Source of the DNA: Sporosarcina sp. FSL W8-0480
GTDB taxonomy: Bacteria > Bacillota > Bacilli > Bacillales_A > Planococcaceae
NCBI RefSeq assembly: GCF_037963765.1
Contig: NZ_CP150166.1
Location: 470,001 to 534,000 of the forward strand
Reading direction: 5' to 3'
Length of the DNA: 64,000 nucleotides
Of this stretch, positions 9,006-17,465 are shown piece after piece. Every line of letters begins with the position of its first letter. Positions within the stretch are counted from its first letter, which is position 1. The position numbers and the translations under genes are program-made. Below the pieces are notes generated by a model. That model worked only from the letters and a program-made list of their open reading frames with translations. It was not told the DNA's origin and ran no database searches.

Positions 9006-10058
9006 TCATCGCTCTATTTCTACAACGATATCATCTAATTGCATTGTTTCAACCGACTCAAAAATGTTATTTAAGTTTTTAAAGTGGAATATAGGTGTGA
9101 ATATTAACGTCTTAGCATCTGGGTGTAGCTGTCCAAATGTAATCATATATTCTGTTACACCAGAACTCCCAAATCCACCGTTAAATTTCGATTTATACGT
9201 ATTTCCTAAGTCATCCTTTAACAGTAATTCAGAATAAATTACGTTATATTTTTCATTTAAGACATCATTGTGTACGCCTTCTTTGTAATTAACGATGAAT
9301 GAGTATGGTGTATACGTAATTTTGTTGATTTCTACGTTTAGATTGTTCTTTTCTGATTTAGGAACTTCAACTGTTTGTACAATAGTATCAGAGGCTTTCG
9401 CATAAATTTCGAAATTCCATTCGCCTTGAACAACTTCACCGTTTTCAGGATTAGATAATTCACTGATATTGAATTGGAACGTACCTTCATCAATGGAATG
9501 TGATAAAGGTAAAATAACGGTTGTCATACCTGCATATTTATTCTGAGCGGTTTTATAAATGTCATGCTCTGCATGGAACAAGGAGTTTTGCCCACCATTT
9601 AATGTGAAACTCCCATCGATTAAGGCGATTGGACCTAAATCTTTGTCTGTTTCAATTGAGTAGCTAACGAAAAGCTTTTTACTGTCTAATAATGTTTCGG
9701 TAATTGTAACTGTCGTGCCATTACTTTCAACTGTCATATTTTTAGCTTCTGCAAATTCGTCATAGCGAACTAATGTTGTGCCATATTCTTTTTCAGAAAA
9801 AAGCTTAAAAATACTATTTACGAACGGAATTTCCTGTGCAAATGTTGTGTATGAAAGTCCAACCAATGAAGTGGCACCAATACCAATAGTTAGGCATGCA
9901 GCTGCAATTCTTTTCGTCCATTTCTGAGAGCTATTTTTTGAGATTTGTTTTCGTAAATCTTTTTTAAATTGTGCCTTGTCAAACTCAGATACCTCCATCT
10001 CTTCAAATTCATGGACATTTATATCAATTTCATTAAAATGATTAAATAGGTTCTTCAA
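9006..10058 (-). CDS. DUF4179-type membrane anti-sigma factor (module 1)
   Basis: 350 residues. TTG start at 10058, placed 7 nt after AGGAGGT. It has an N-terminal cytoplasmic segment (about 1-47) that should bind the sigma factor, one membrane helix (about 49-70, IAAACLTIGIGATSLVGLSY), then a large extracellular beta-rich domain. This is the layout of DUF4179 proteins encoded next to ECF sigma genes. It overlaps the sigma gene by 17 nt. It is paralogous to the gene at 39105 (shared FAQEIP after the membrane helix, DEIVIEIE-like C-terminus). Role as anti-sigma is inferred from layout and partner. Confidence 0.85.
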   Translation of the reverse strand: MKNLFNHFNEIDINVHEFEEMEVSEFDKAQFKKDLRKQISKNSSQKWTKRIAAACLTIGIGATSLVGLSYTTFAQEIPFVNSIFKLFSEKEYGTTLVRYDEFAEAKNMTVESNGTTVTITETLLDSKKLFVSYSIETDKDLGPIALIDGSFTLNGGQNSLFHAEHDIYKTAQNKYAGMTTVILPLSHSIDEGTFQFNISELSNPENGEVVQGEWNFEIYAKASDTIVQTVEVPKSEKNNLNVEINKITYTPYSFIVNYKEGVHNDVLNEKYNVIYSELLLKDDLGNTYKSKFNGGFGSSGVTEYMITFGQLHPDAKTLIFTPIFHFKNLNNIFESVETMQLDDIVVEIER

Positions 10059-10605
10059 TTTGAATACCTCCTAATGATTTTTTAAGCTTCTTTTTTCCAT
10101 GATAAAGTCGATTATCTACAGCAGACTTTGTCATTTGAAGCTGACGTGCAATTTCCTCTGTGTCATAGTCTAATAAGTATTTCATAATAAATATTTTTTG
10201 ATTAACTGGTGTTAATTTCGAGATAATGGCGTAAATATTTTCGTGCTCTTCAAGTAGCATATTTTGTGGGTACGTTAATTCATGTGCTGTGAAGTCTAAA
10301 TTAAGAGAAAGGCTCTCTTTTTTTCGGATTTCGGTGCGGATGTAATCGATTGCCTTATACTTTGCAATGACACAAACCCATTTTTGAAAATCCGTAGGCC
10401 CACCCGTAAACTTTTTGGCATTTTTCCAAATCGACAATAGAATTTCGTTACAGCATTCCTTAGCAAGATCATTTTTACTAAGTGGTCCTAATGTTTTTAC
10501 GACCACCCCTTTAATAAGAGGTAAATAATGATCAATTACATAATCAAGAGCTTCTTCTTTGCCGGCTTGAAGAAGGGCTATAAAATTATGTTCGTTAATC
10601 TTCAT
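10042..10605 (-). CDS. ECF-type RNA polymerase sigma factor (module 1)
   Basis: 187 residues. The sigma-2 region covers about 20-95 (KWVCVIAKYKAIDYIRTE is the -10 recognition helix region), and the sigma-4 helix-turn-helix covers about 125-180 (DYDTEEIARQLQMTKSAVDNRLYHGKKKL). AAAGGAG precedes the ATG. Co-transcribed with the downstream anti-sigma gene. Its upstream region shares a near-identical motif with the second sigma gene at 40210. Confidence 0.93.
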   Translation of the reverse strand: MKINEHNFIALLQAGKEEALDYVIDHYLPLIKGVVVKTLGPLSKNDLAKECCNEILLSIWKNAKKFTGGPTDFQKWVCVIAKYKAIDYIRTEIRKKESLSLNLDFTAHELTYPQNMLLEEHENIYAIISKLTPVNQKIFIMKYLLDYDTEEIARQLQMTKSAVDNRLYHGKKKLKKSLGGIQIEEPI

Positions 10606-10632
10606 TGGAATCTCCTTTCTTTAAGTGATTGT

Positions 10633-10660
10633 GTAAAAGGCCTCTACACTTTATATAACG
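10633..10660 (-). promoter_or_regulatory. Shared upstream motif of ECF sigma gene, copy 1
   Basis: Plus-strand reading: GTAAAAGGCC then TCTACAC then TTTATATAACG, 28-55 nt upstream of the sigma ATG. The same motif lies before the paralogous sigma gene at 40752 with only a few differences. On the coding strand it reads CGTTATATA, then AGTGTA, then the AGGCCTTT dyad. CGTTAT is compatible with an ECF -10 element, so it may be an autoregulated promoter. Confidence 0.55.
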
Positions 10661-10786
10661 CTAAGATGCAGATGATTTTCGCAAATAAAAGAATTTCTTT
10701 TAAAAATAGTACTCGATTACTTCATTCATTCTCGTTATGATGAAAATTCCCTTCATATTTGTGTCGTACAATTGCTGTTGTAATAG

Positions 10787-11080
10787 GTTTATTTAGACTT
10801 CAAAATTGAAGAGAAGGTCGTACCCGGAAGCGGTGTGAAAATTGCAGACGGTGAAGATGGTCTGAGCTTCACGTTAGATAACGGAATGCAAGTAGTGGTC
10901 ACAGATGAAACAGAATTGGGAATAGATGGTCCAACAGCAGCGCGAAAGGAAGAACAGCTCTTTGAACCTACATATAGAGTAGGTAATCTAATAGGCGGTT
11001 TTACGGAAGACACGTCGACAGATCCAGTTACTGCAGCACTAATTTATACTAACTGGAACTTTGAAGATCCTATTCGATAA
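10787..11080 (+). pseudogene. Orphan C-terminal gene fragment, family not recognised
   Basis: An open frame follows a TAG at 10784 and ends at 11080; a GTG at 10835 could start an 81-residue product. The sequence (DFKIEEKVVPGSGVKIADG, later GNLIGGFTEDTS and IYTNWNFEDPIR) reads like the end of a longer protein, because there is no convincing start, membrane segment or complete domain. It is probably a remnant, flanked by other remnants. A real small gene cannot be excluded. Confidence 0.45.
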
Positions 11081-11131
11081 GGCACACCAGATAACACATA
11101 TTACTAATTGTCTAGACAAGGAGAAATAAGA

Positions 11132-11668
11132 ATGCTAACTGTTCACCAAATTTATCAAAGTGATTATCCGACTGGGAAAAAAGTATTTTATAAATATACG
11201 TCGGAGAAGTATTATAATATCCAAATAGATAAAAATGCTAATGGTTGGAACTTCTCTCTAACAGAAGAAAGATTTGCATTCCCTTTTGAAAAAGAAATTC
11301 AAGAAGAGATTTTCGAACCGTACAAAGAGGGTTCAGAATACTATTTGGCAAAGCTTCATGATGAAGAGGCTGCTATTATGGTAATCCAACAAATGGAGTG
11401 GAATAATACGTTATTGATTCATGACATATATGTTGAAGATCGATTTAAGAAAAAAGGTATTGGTAGGAGTTTATTGGATGTAGCGAAGAAAAGAGCAACC
11501 GAATTAGGCGTCAGATCGATTATGTTAGAAACACAAACATCTAATTATCCAGCTATCCAGTTTTATTTGAAAAATGGTTTTGAATTGATTGGGTTTAATA
11601 CAATTTCTTATTCGAATGAAGACGTAAAGAAAAACGAAGTGCGTATTGAAATGGGCTATAAAATATAG
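11132..11668 (+). CDS. GNAT family N-acetyltransferase (streptothricin-acetyltransferase-like)
   Basis: 178 residues with ATG 11132 after AAGGAG; a TTG at 11108 lies before the ribosome-binding site. The GNAT core is in the second half: the beta-4 strand LLIHDIYVEDRFKKKGIGRSL carries the acetyl-CoA pyrophosphate loop (RFKKKGIG), followed by LETQTSNYPAIQFYLKNGF. The tail resembles the Sat/streptothricin acetyltransferase group, but the substrate is unknown. AT-rich codons like the surrounding accessory genes. Confidence 0.85.
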   Translation: MLTVHQIYQSDYPTGKKVFYKYTSEKYYNIQIDKNANGWNFSLTEERFAFPFEKEIQEEIFEPYKEGSEYYLAKLHDEEAAIMVIQQMEWNNTLLIHDIYVEDRFKKKGIGRSLLDVAKKRATELGVRSIMLETQTSNYPAIQFYLKNGFELIGFNTISYSNEDVKKNEVRIEMGYKI

Positions 11669-11678
11669 GGGGATTCTG

Positions 11679-11756
11679 GTGAAAATGACACCATATACGT
11701 TTATTAAAGACTATAAAAACATCGATCACTATCGGTTATCGTTTATGACCCGTTAG
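11679..11756 (+). pseudogene. N-terminal fragment of a second GNAT-type gene
   Basis: From GTG 11679 or ATG 11685 the frame gives MTPYTFIKDYKNIDHYRLSF, which resembles the start of a known Bacillales GNAT family, and then runs into a TAG at 11754. The rest of the gene is gone; the sequence passes directly into a nucleoside hydrolase fragment in another frame. This looks like a deletion junction. Confidence 0.5.
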
Positions 11757-11938
11757 CTGTAGGTGTCGCAATAGATCCTGAATTTGTTAAAAAGGAAGAG
11801 TGGAATGTAAAGGTTGTCCTCGAGGGGGACGAGACCGGAAGAACAGTAGCATCCGCTGAAGGCGAACCAAAAGTTCAAGTTTGCACTGAAGTGAAGGCGG
11901 AACAATTCTTAAACCACTTTCTTCGTCGTTTGCTTTAA
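11741..11938 (+). pseudogene. C-terminal fragment of a nucleoside hydrolase (IUNH family)
   Basis: The frame reads VYDPLAVGVAIDPEFV and continues to a stop at 11936-11938, matching the conserved end of inosine-uridine nucleoside N-ribohydrolases (the HDPLAV motif and C-terminal strand). About 65 codons remain of a gene normally over 300 codons. No start or active-site DxDxxxDD region is present. It overlaps the GNAT fragment in a different frame. Confidence 0.7.
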
Positions 11939-11948
11939 TGCTAAAATA

Positions 11949-11996
11949 AAAAAAGTGTCACTCCCGGTTATTATTGGGGGCGACACTGTTTTTTTA
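11949..11996 (+). terminator. Terminator after the nucleoside hydrolase remnant
   Basis: AGTGTC, an inner CCC/GGG pairing, GACACT and then a long T run. It is probably the original terminator of the lost gene. Confidence 0.7.
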
Positions 11997-12056
11997 TATG
12001 ATACGATACAGTTGTACGGCTTATAAAAGAATTTATAACAACGGTGGGAGTGGCGA

Positions 12057-12965
12057 ATGAATCGACTTAAAGGAATTTTAATGATCATAACGGGAGCAAT
12101 GATGTGGGGGGCAACGGGTCCGATGATGGAATGGATTCTCGCAACAAGCGATATGACAATCTCCTTCATGCTGACTGTCCGCTTGATCGTTGCGGGATTT
12201 TTTGTTTTACTTTTTTTGAAAATGAGTGGCCGGGATATTTACCAGCCGTTGCGGCATAAAGTTTGGCTACGGCAAATGGTTATTTTCGGGATATTCGGCA
12301 TGCTTGGCGTACAGCTGACATTTGTCGGGTCCATTAACTCAAGTAATGCGGTCATTGCAACATTATTTCAGTTTTTAGCACCCATTTATATCATTCTTTT
12401 CGTTTCGGTTCGGCATAAGGTATTGCCACCCACAGCGCAAGTGGTCGGAATGATTGTGACAATGGTAGGTCTCTTTTATCTTTTGACGAATGGTTCGCTG
12501 TCAGGATTTGCCCTTAGTGCAGGGGCGGTTGCCTGGGGAATTTCTGTCGGTTTTGCATTTATGTTTTATACGCTCTATCCTGCGAGATTAATGAAAGAAT
12601 GGGGCGTCCTCTTATCCGTAGGCTGGGGGATGCTCATAGGTGGCATAGTATTGTTCCTTGCAAGTGTTACGAAACTGCAAGCAGGCATTATGACCCTCGG
12701 TGATTGGAAAATATCGTTGATGCTTTCACTTGTAATCATCGTCGGTACGGTTGCCTTCCTTTTATTTTTAGGTAGCATGAAGTACATCTCACCCGTCGAA
12801 ACGAGTCTTCTTTCAAGCTTCGAACCACTGACGGCAATGATCATCTCCGTCATCTGGTTCGGAAGTGTACTTGGCAAATGGCAACTTGTTGGCGCAATTA
12901 TTATGCTCATTGGCGTCACGGGGTTATCGATTGCCGGAGGAAAGGTGAAAGAGGAAAAAGGTTGA
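12057..12965 (+). CDS. EamA/DMT-family transporter
   Basis: 302 residues with about ten hydrophobic helices in two repeated EamA halves (1-145 and 150-295); the N-terminal motif MMWGATGPMMEW and the late GSMKYISPVETSLLSSFEPL are typical. It is a predicted metabolite or drug exporter of the inner membrane; substrate unknown. GTGGGAG precedes the ATG. Stands as a single gene. Codon use returns to that of the core genes. Confidence 0.88.
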   Translation: MNRLKGILMIITGAMMWGATGPMMEWILATSDMTISFMLTVRLIVAGFFVLLFLKMSGRDIYQPLRHKVWLRQMVIFGIFGMLGVQLTFVGSINSSNAVIATLFQFLAPIYIILFVSVRHKVLPPTAQVVGMIVTMVGLFYLLTNGSLSGFALSAGAVAWGISVGFAFMFYTLYPARLMKEWGVLLSVGWGMLIGGIVLFLASVTKLQAGIMTLGDWKISLMLSLVIIVGTVAFLLFLGSMKYISPVETSLLSSFEPLTAMIISVIWFGSVLGKWQLVGAIIMLIGVTGLSIAGGKVKEEKG

Positions 12966-13047
12966 GTTAACTAAACGGTAAATTCTGTAACATCTCTCCC
13001 GCTCCTACGTCCTACAAAGTAATGAATAAATGGAAAGAGTGGATGAG

Positions 13048-13935
13048 ATGAAAAAGAAAATCGTGTTGGCTGGGGGCACTGGTTTCATCGGGCAGTTTTT
13101 TGAGAAGAAATTTGTAGAATCGGGATATGAAGTTGTCCATATTTCAAGACGTCCTCAGCATATTTCATGGGCGGATCAAAAAAGGATTATTGAAGCATTG
13201 GACGGAGCAGAAATGCTCATCAACCTTGCTGGAAAAACTGTCAATTGCCGTTATAACGACAAAAACAAAAATGAAATCATGCAATCAAGGACAGAGACTA
13301 CCGAAATTTTAGGGCAGTCAATCAGCAAATGTGACAATCCCCCTCCGCTTTGGATCAATTCAAGCACTGCAACCATTTATCGACATGCGGAGGACCGGCC
13401 GATGACTGAAACGGACGGTGAGATTGGCAGCGGGTTTTCCGTTGAAGTGGCAAAGGCATGGGAAGCATCTCTTTTTTCGTTTGACCTTCCACAAACAAGA
13501 CAAGTTGCTCTTCGTATTACGATTGTATTAGGCAAGGATGGCGGTGTCATGGAACCCTACGTGAATCTTGTCCGTTTTGGTCTTGGTGGTGTTCAGGGTC
13601 CTGGCAATCAAATGTTCAGCTGGATCCATATTGAAGACTTATACCGTATTGTCCTATTTATAAGAGAGAATGAGCAACTTGAAGGCGTGTTCAATTGTGC
13701 AGCGCCCAATCCAATTACTAATCGGGAGCTAATGGCGCAGTTTCGTAAAACATTGAATCGGAAATTTGGTATCCCCTCTCCGAAATGGATGCTTGAAATG
13801 GGGGCTGTTTTTATAGGCACTGAAACCGAATTGATACTGAAGAGTCGTTGGGTTATGCCTGAACGCTTAGAGAATGAAGGCTTTCATTTCAAATATGAAA
13901 CGATTGAAAAGGCACTTCAGCAGATTTTGAAGTAG
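13048..13935 (+). CDS. TIGR01777-type NAD(P)-dependent epimerase (SDR39U1/YfhF-like)
   Basis: 295 residues from ATG 13048 (MKKKIVLAGGTGFIG); an ATG at 13030 would add six residues but lacks a good ribosome-binding site. The N-terminal GGTGFIGQFF is the Rossmann dinucleotide loop. INSSTATIYRH resembles the family's active-site region, and FSWIHIEDLYRI is a family signature. The C-terminal DUF1731 part (about 245-295) contains PSPKWMLEMGAVFIGTETELILKSRWVMPERL. Substrate unknown. Confidence 0.88.
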   Translation: MKKKIVLAGGTGFIGQFFEKKFVESGYEVVHISRRPQHISWADQKRIIEALDGAEMLINLAGKTVNCRYNDKNKNEIMQSRTETTEILGQSISKCDNPPPLWINSSTATIYRHAEDRPMTETDGEIGSGFSVEVAKAWEASLFSFDLPQTRQVALRITIVLGKDGGVMEPYVNLVRFGLGGVQGPGNQMFSWIHIEDLYRIVLFIRENEQLEGVFNCAAPNPITNRELMAQFRKTLNRKFGIPSPKWMLEMGAVFIGTETELILKSRWVMPERLENEGFHFKYETIEKALQQILK

Positions 13936-14031
13936 TCGCCAAAGCTACTAATAAATTGGTTTAAATATTCATGGATAGATATACTTTGAATAGGATAGAA
14001 AATTTGCAATTAGACAAGGAGACGATTTGCC

Positions 14032-14430
14032 ATGGGAAAAGTTTTGCCTTTTTTAATGTTCCAAGAGGGTAATGCAGAAGAAGCGATGAACTTTTACACT
14101 TCACTTGTTAAGGATTCAGAGATATTGAGTATTGTTCGCTACGGAGCAGAAGGACCAGGGGATGAGGGCACAGTGATGCAAGCTAAATTCTCTTTAAAAG
14201 GGCGGGAATTCATGTGTATTGACAGTCATGTGAAGCATCAATTTACATTCACACCTTCCTTCTCGATTTATGTTACTTGTGATTCGGAAGAAGAAATTAC
14301 TGAACTCTATGAGAAACTACTTGAAGGCGGCCAGGCACTGATGCCGATAGATAATTACGGCTTCAGCAAGAAGTTCGGCTGGGTAAACGACCGCTTCGGT
14401 GTTTCTTGGCAAATAGACCTGCCCTTTTAA
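14032..14430 (+). CDS. VOC-family (PhnB-like) protein
   Basis: 132 residues, one vicinal-oxygen-chelate fold of the PhnB/3-demethylubiquinone methyltransferase-like type: LPFLMFQEGNAEEAMNFYTSL, then FMCIDSH and the closing YGFSKKFGWVNDRFGVSWQ. These proteins are often unannotated and their substrates are not known. AAGGAGA precedes the ATG by a suitable distance. Confidence 0.85.
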   Translation: MGKVLPFLMFQEGNAEEAMNFYTSLVKDSEILSIVRYGAEGPGDEGTVMQAKFSLKGREFMCIDSHVKHQFTFTPSFSIYVTCDSEEEITELYEKLLEGGQALMPIDNYGFSKKFGWVNDRFGVSWQIDLPF

Positions 14431-14476
14431 ACTGCAATTGTAAATATTGTTAATAATATTATATTGGAAAAGCATA

Positions 14477-14506
14477 TTGACAACCCTGTTTTTCTTCTGT
14501 TAGATT
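14477..14506 (+). promoter_or_regulatory. Promoter of the T-box leader
   Basis: TTGACA at 14477-14482, 18-nt spacer, TAGATT at 14501-14506. It places transcription start shortly before stem I of the T-box. Confidence 0.6.
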
Positions 14507-14524
14507 ACTTCTAATATAAAAAAT

Positions 14525-14785
14525 CTGTGACGAGAAAGAGTAAGAACTGAAATCTGTTCCTCAGAGAGTCGGCGCTTGGTGAAAGCCGATGAACAAGTCA
14601 TTCTGAAAATCATCTCCGAGATGCAAAGCTGACTTTACTAAGCTTTGACGGGTTTCCGCCGTTACAAGGAGCACGTATGATTGTACGTTGGCTAAGAGCC
14701 GTTTGTTTAATTTTATACAAGCGGAACCTGGGTGGTAACGCGAGCACAAACTCGTCCCTGTTTGAGGGGCGAGTTTTTTATTTAA
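14525..14785 (+). ncRNA. T-box riboswitch, specifier probably AUC (isoleucine)
   Basis: All T-box landmarks are visible: the stem I motif AGAGAGTCGGCGCTTGGTG (from 14563), the specifier region TCTGAAAATCATCTCCGAG, the T-box proper CCTGGGTGGTAACGCGAGC (14728-14746), and a terminator (14750-14781, ACTCGTCCC/GGGGCGAGT plus T run). By spacing to the CGAG end of stem I the specifier is ATC at 14609-14611, an isoleucine codon. The TGGT bulge would pair with an ACCA tRNA end, which fits tRNA-Ile. Uncharged tRNA should allow read-through into the YitT-type gene at 14807. Confidence 0.88.
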
Positions 14786-14806
14786 AAAAATGGGGGTTAA
14801 ACTAAC

Positions 14807-15616
14807 ATGAAGAAAAACTTAATTGTGGTACTTGGTTCATTAATTGTTGCTTTTGGTTTTAATTTCTTTTTGGTTCCTTATGGGATTTTAAGTAGCGGGA
14901 TTAGCGGAATTGCTATATTGATTGGCCTTGTTACTCCATTTAATATTGGATTCATGAATCTATTGCTCAATTTACCGCTGCTTGTTTTAGGATACTTTAA
15001 GCTTGGTAAAACGATAACAGTCAATACTCTCATTTGCGTAGCTTCCCTTTCAGGATTCTTATATCTTTTACCGGTCGTTCCAGTTACAGATAATATCCTT
15101 CTTTCCGCAATTTTTGGCGGACTCATAGGTGGAATCGGTGTTGGACTGATTTTAAAGTACTCAGGCACTTCCGGCGGGTTGGATATAATTGCAATTATCC
15201 TTTCCCGAACAAGCAATGTCAGCGTTGGTCTTCTCCTTACTCTGATGAATGGTGTAATTGTACTTGTTTCTGGAGCTTTTTTCGATTGGAATATTGCACT
15301 ATATACGCTGCTGTCCATTTATTTGACAGGTAAAATGATTGATACCCTTCATACGGATCACATTAAATTAACGATGCAAATTGTAACGACAAAAGGGGAA
15401 TCTATTCGAAAGGAATTGCTTGATTCCGTCTATCGAGGTATTACCATCACTGAAGGCTTTGGTGGATATACACAAGAAACAAAACATATTTTAATGATGG
15501 TAGTGACACGTTACGAGACGATGCAGATCAAAAAAATTGTCCGTAAGTATGATGAAAATGCCTTCATTAATATTTTTGAAACAATTGAAGTCGATGGTCA
15601 GTTTGCAAAAAATTAG
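14807..15616 (+). CDS. YitT-family membrane protein under T-box control
   Basis: 269 residues: five to six membrane helices in the first 190 (DUF161/YitT_membrane, with GGLIGGIGVGLILKYSGTSGGLDIIA being typical) and a cytoplasmic DUF2179 domain (about 195-265, ITITEGFGGYTQETKHILMMVV). The family has no settled function. Placement directly behind a T-box with an isoleucine-type specifier suggests a role in isoleucine or branched-chain amino acid supply; this is inference. GGGGGT precedes the ATG. Confidence 0.9.
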   Translation: MKKNLIVVLGSLIVAFGFNFFLVPYGILSSGISGIAILIGLVTPFNIGFMNLLLNLPLLVLGYFKLGKTITVNTLICVASLSGFLYLLPVVPVTDNILLSAIFGGLIGGIGVGLILKYSGTSGGLDIIAIILSRTSNVSVGLLLTLMNGVIVLVSGAFFDWNIALYTLLSIYLTGKMIDTLHTDHIKLTMQIVTTKGESIRKELLDSVYRGITITEGFGGYTQETKHILMMVVTRYETMQIKKIVRKYDENAFINIFETIEVDGQFAKN

Positions 15617-15719
15617 GTTGCCTTGTTAGTATGCTCCGTTGATCCTTATCTGCGCATAGTTTTAGGATATTTTACAATACTAAGCACGCCGTAAAATATC
15701 GTATTGCAGGAGGGATAAA

Positions 15720-16001
15720 ATGGCTACTAAAGATTCAGGTCCAAGTTGGAAAAAGAACCATCCAAGTACCAAGCTCAGTAACTCAGTGCAAAAGGCAGAT
15801 CGATCTGTTAAACAGGCAATGTCGCATCCAGAGGAAATTGCCGTTGAGCATGCATTCAATTCGCTTGAAACTGCTGAAAATGCTTATATGAATGCAGAGG
15901 AGCACAACGAGCATATGGATACCGTTCAGCAAAACAGAGAACATTTGGACATGATGAAGCGTCAATTGGATGAAGTCCAGGAGACATTGGAAGAAGAGTG
16001 A
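15720..16001 (+). CDS. Small coiled-coil protein, function unknown
   Basis: 93 residues, soluble, no signal peptide. The second half is strongly charged and helix-forming (NREHLDMMKRQLDEVQETLEEE), and the N-terminus is basic and Ser/Lys-rich. GGAGGGATAAA precedes the ATG. It has its own terminator. I do not recognise a named family. Confidence 0.75.
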   Translation: MATKDSGPSWKKNHPSTKLSNSVQKADRSVKQAMSHPEEIAVEHAFNSLETAENAYMNAEEHNEHMDTVQQNREHLDMMKRQLDEVQETLEEE

Positions 16002-16004
16002 GAA

Positions 16005-16052
16005 AGGAATCATCCCATGGGCTTTGCCAGGCCTATTGGGGTGATTTCTTCT
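16005..16052 (+). terminator. Terminator after the 93-residue protein gene
   Basis: GGAATCATCCC pairs with GGGGTGATTTC (one G-U), with an inner GGGC/GGCC pairing, then TTCTTCTT. Confidence 0.6.
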
Positions 16053-16098
16053 TATAATTAGCATTTTATATCTAATCCATTATCCATATAAATATTGT

Positions 16099-16150
16099 TA
16101 TAATAAAAGGGTGTCTAAAGTTAGACTTTGGACTCTCTTTTTCATTTTTT
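16099..16150 (+). promoter_or_regulatory. TATAAT box and leader hairpin before the DUF4317 gene
   Basis: TATAAT at 16099-16104 is followed about 8 nt later by GTCTAAAGT-TAG-ACTTTGGAC (16113-16133), a 9-bp stem with a 3-nt loop at or near the transcript start, followed by two T-rich runs. It may be an attenuator or a 5' stabilising hairpin. Confidence 0.4.
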
Positions 16151-16170
16151 CAAGGGAGCTGGAATGATAA

Positions 16171-17361
16171 ATGAACAAAAAGGCAATTGCGGACATCCGC
16201 AAGCGTTTTAAATTGGATACAGACCTATTGAAGATTACTAATATTTATAATGTGTACATTAGACAAGAAGGCAATGAAATCTATCACGAGGTAAGTCAGC
16301 CGTTTGCTATGTTAGATCGGGAGCAACAGGAATTGTTTTTGAATAACTTTAAAAAAGTATTAGGCGGGAAATTGGACGCGAAACTGTTTGAAGTGAAGTT
16401 TAGACGTCAAACGGAGGAGCAGGAAGATCATACGCAAAAACTTTTATATGATGCACTTCATGCGGATGAAGTGGCGGATTGGAAGGAAGGTATGCAACGC
16501 ATTGCAGAGAAAATGGTGCAGGATGTCCAATATGAAAAGGATATAGTCATCACGTTCATCCGCGGGAACTACTACAAACCGACGAAACGGGGAAGTGAAG
16601 AGGCAGAAATTGCTGCAAGGGATGAAGTGTATAAGAATCCGTTCATTCTTTGCAGCATGAACCAGACAGTGGAGCCGAAGCGAGCACTTGTGTTCGACTT
16701 CAATGAAAAGGAGTTCAAGTCCAGTTTTATAGCGGATCCTATTATTAACCTCACATCTCCAATCGGTGGATTTTTATTCCCAACGTTCACTGACAATGCT
16801 GCAGATGTAAACCATATTCTCTATTCTGCAGGGAAAGCGAATAAGCCTAACTACCATTTCATTGAAAACGTACTTAACGGCGAGGAAATTATGACTGCGG
16901 ATGAAGATAAAGTTGTTTTTGAAGAAATTGTAAGGTCAATCACAGGTAATGAGATAAATACAAGAACCCTTGCAAGTGTTTATGATGAAATCCAGCGTAT
17001 GATGGAAGTTGACGAAGAGCAAGAGGAAGAAGAGAGCATCCCAACCTTGGATACAAAAGAGGTGACCAGGGTTCTGAAGGCGAGTGGCGTAGAAAATGTA
17101 GACACAGAAAAGGTGGAACGGGCATTTCGGAATGTAATTGACGATGATACATATGAGCTGAAAGCGAGTCATATCGTTCCAAGCTATACATCAAAATCGA
17201 TCAAGATCGAAACAAAGGTTGCGAATATCTCAATCAGCCCACAAGATTTAAGGTATGTCAGACAAGTAGAGGTTAACGGTAAACGTTGTATATTGATAGA
17301 AGTTGAGGAAGATACAGTGATTGAAGGATTTACAATACTTTCGGAAGATATATTGGAATAG
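16171..17361 (+). CDS. DUF4317 family protein
   Basis: 396 residues matching the full-length DUF4317 family: MNKKAIADIRKRFKLDTDLLKI at the N-terminus (beginning at residue 1), then ICNVYIRQEG-like and GFLFPTFTDNAADVNHILY segments. Soluble, rich in charged residues, with an acidic stretch near 275-290 (EEQEEEES). Function unknown; found across Bacillota. GGAGCTGG lies upstream of the ATG. Confidence 0.85.
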   Translation: MNKKAIADIRKRFKLDTDLLKITNIYNVYIRQEGNEIYHEVSQPFAMLDREQQELFLNNFKKVLGGKLDAKLFEVKFRRQTEEQEDHTQKLLYDALHADEVADWKEGMQRIAEKMVQDVQYEKDIVITFIRGNYYKPTKRGSEEAEIAARDEVYKNPFILCSMNQTVEPKRALVFDFNEKEFKSSFIADPIINLTSPIGGFLFPTFTDNAADVNHILYSAGKANKPNYHFIENVLNGEEIMTADEDKVVFEEIVRSITGNEINTRTLASVYDEIQRMMEVDEEQEEEESIPTLDTKEVTRVLKASGVENVDTEKVERAFRNVIDDDTYELKASHIVPSYTSKSIKIETKVANISISPQDLRYVRQVEVNGKRCILIEVEEDTVIEGFTILSEDILE

Positions 17362-17465
17362 ATTCAGACAATGCATGACGACTGCATATAGTAGACAAGA
17401 TCATCTTAACAGAGCTTTTTATGTTATGGTTAGCATTCAAAATTAAGAAGTCGAGGTATGCAATT

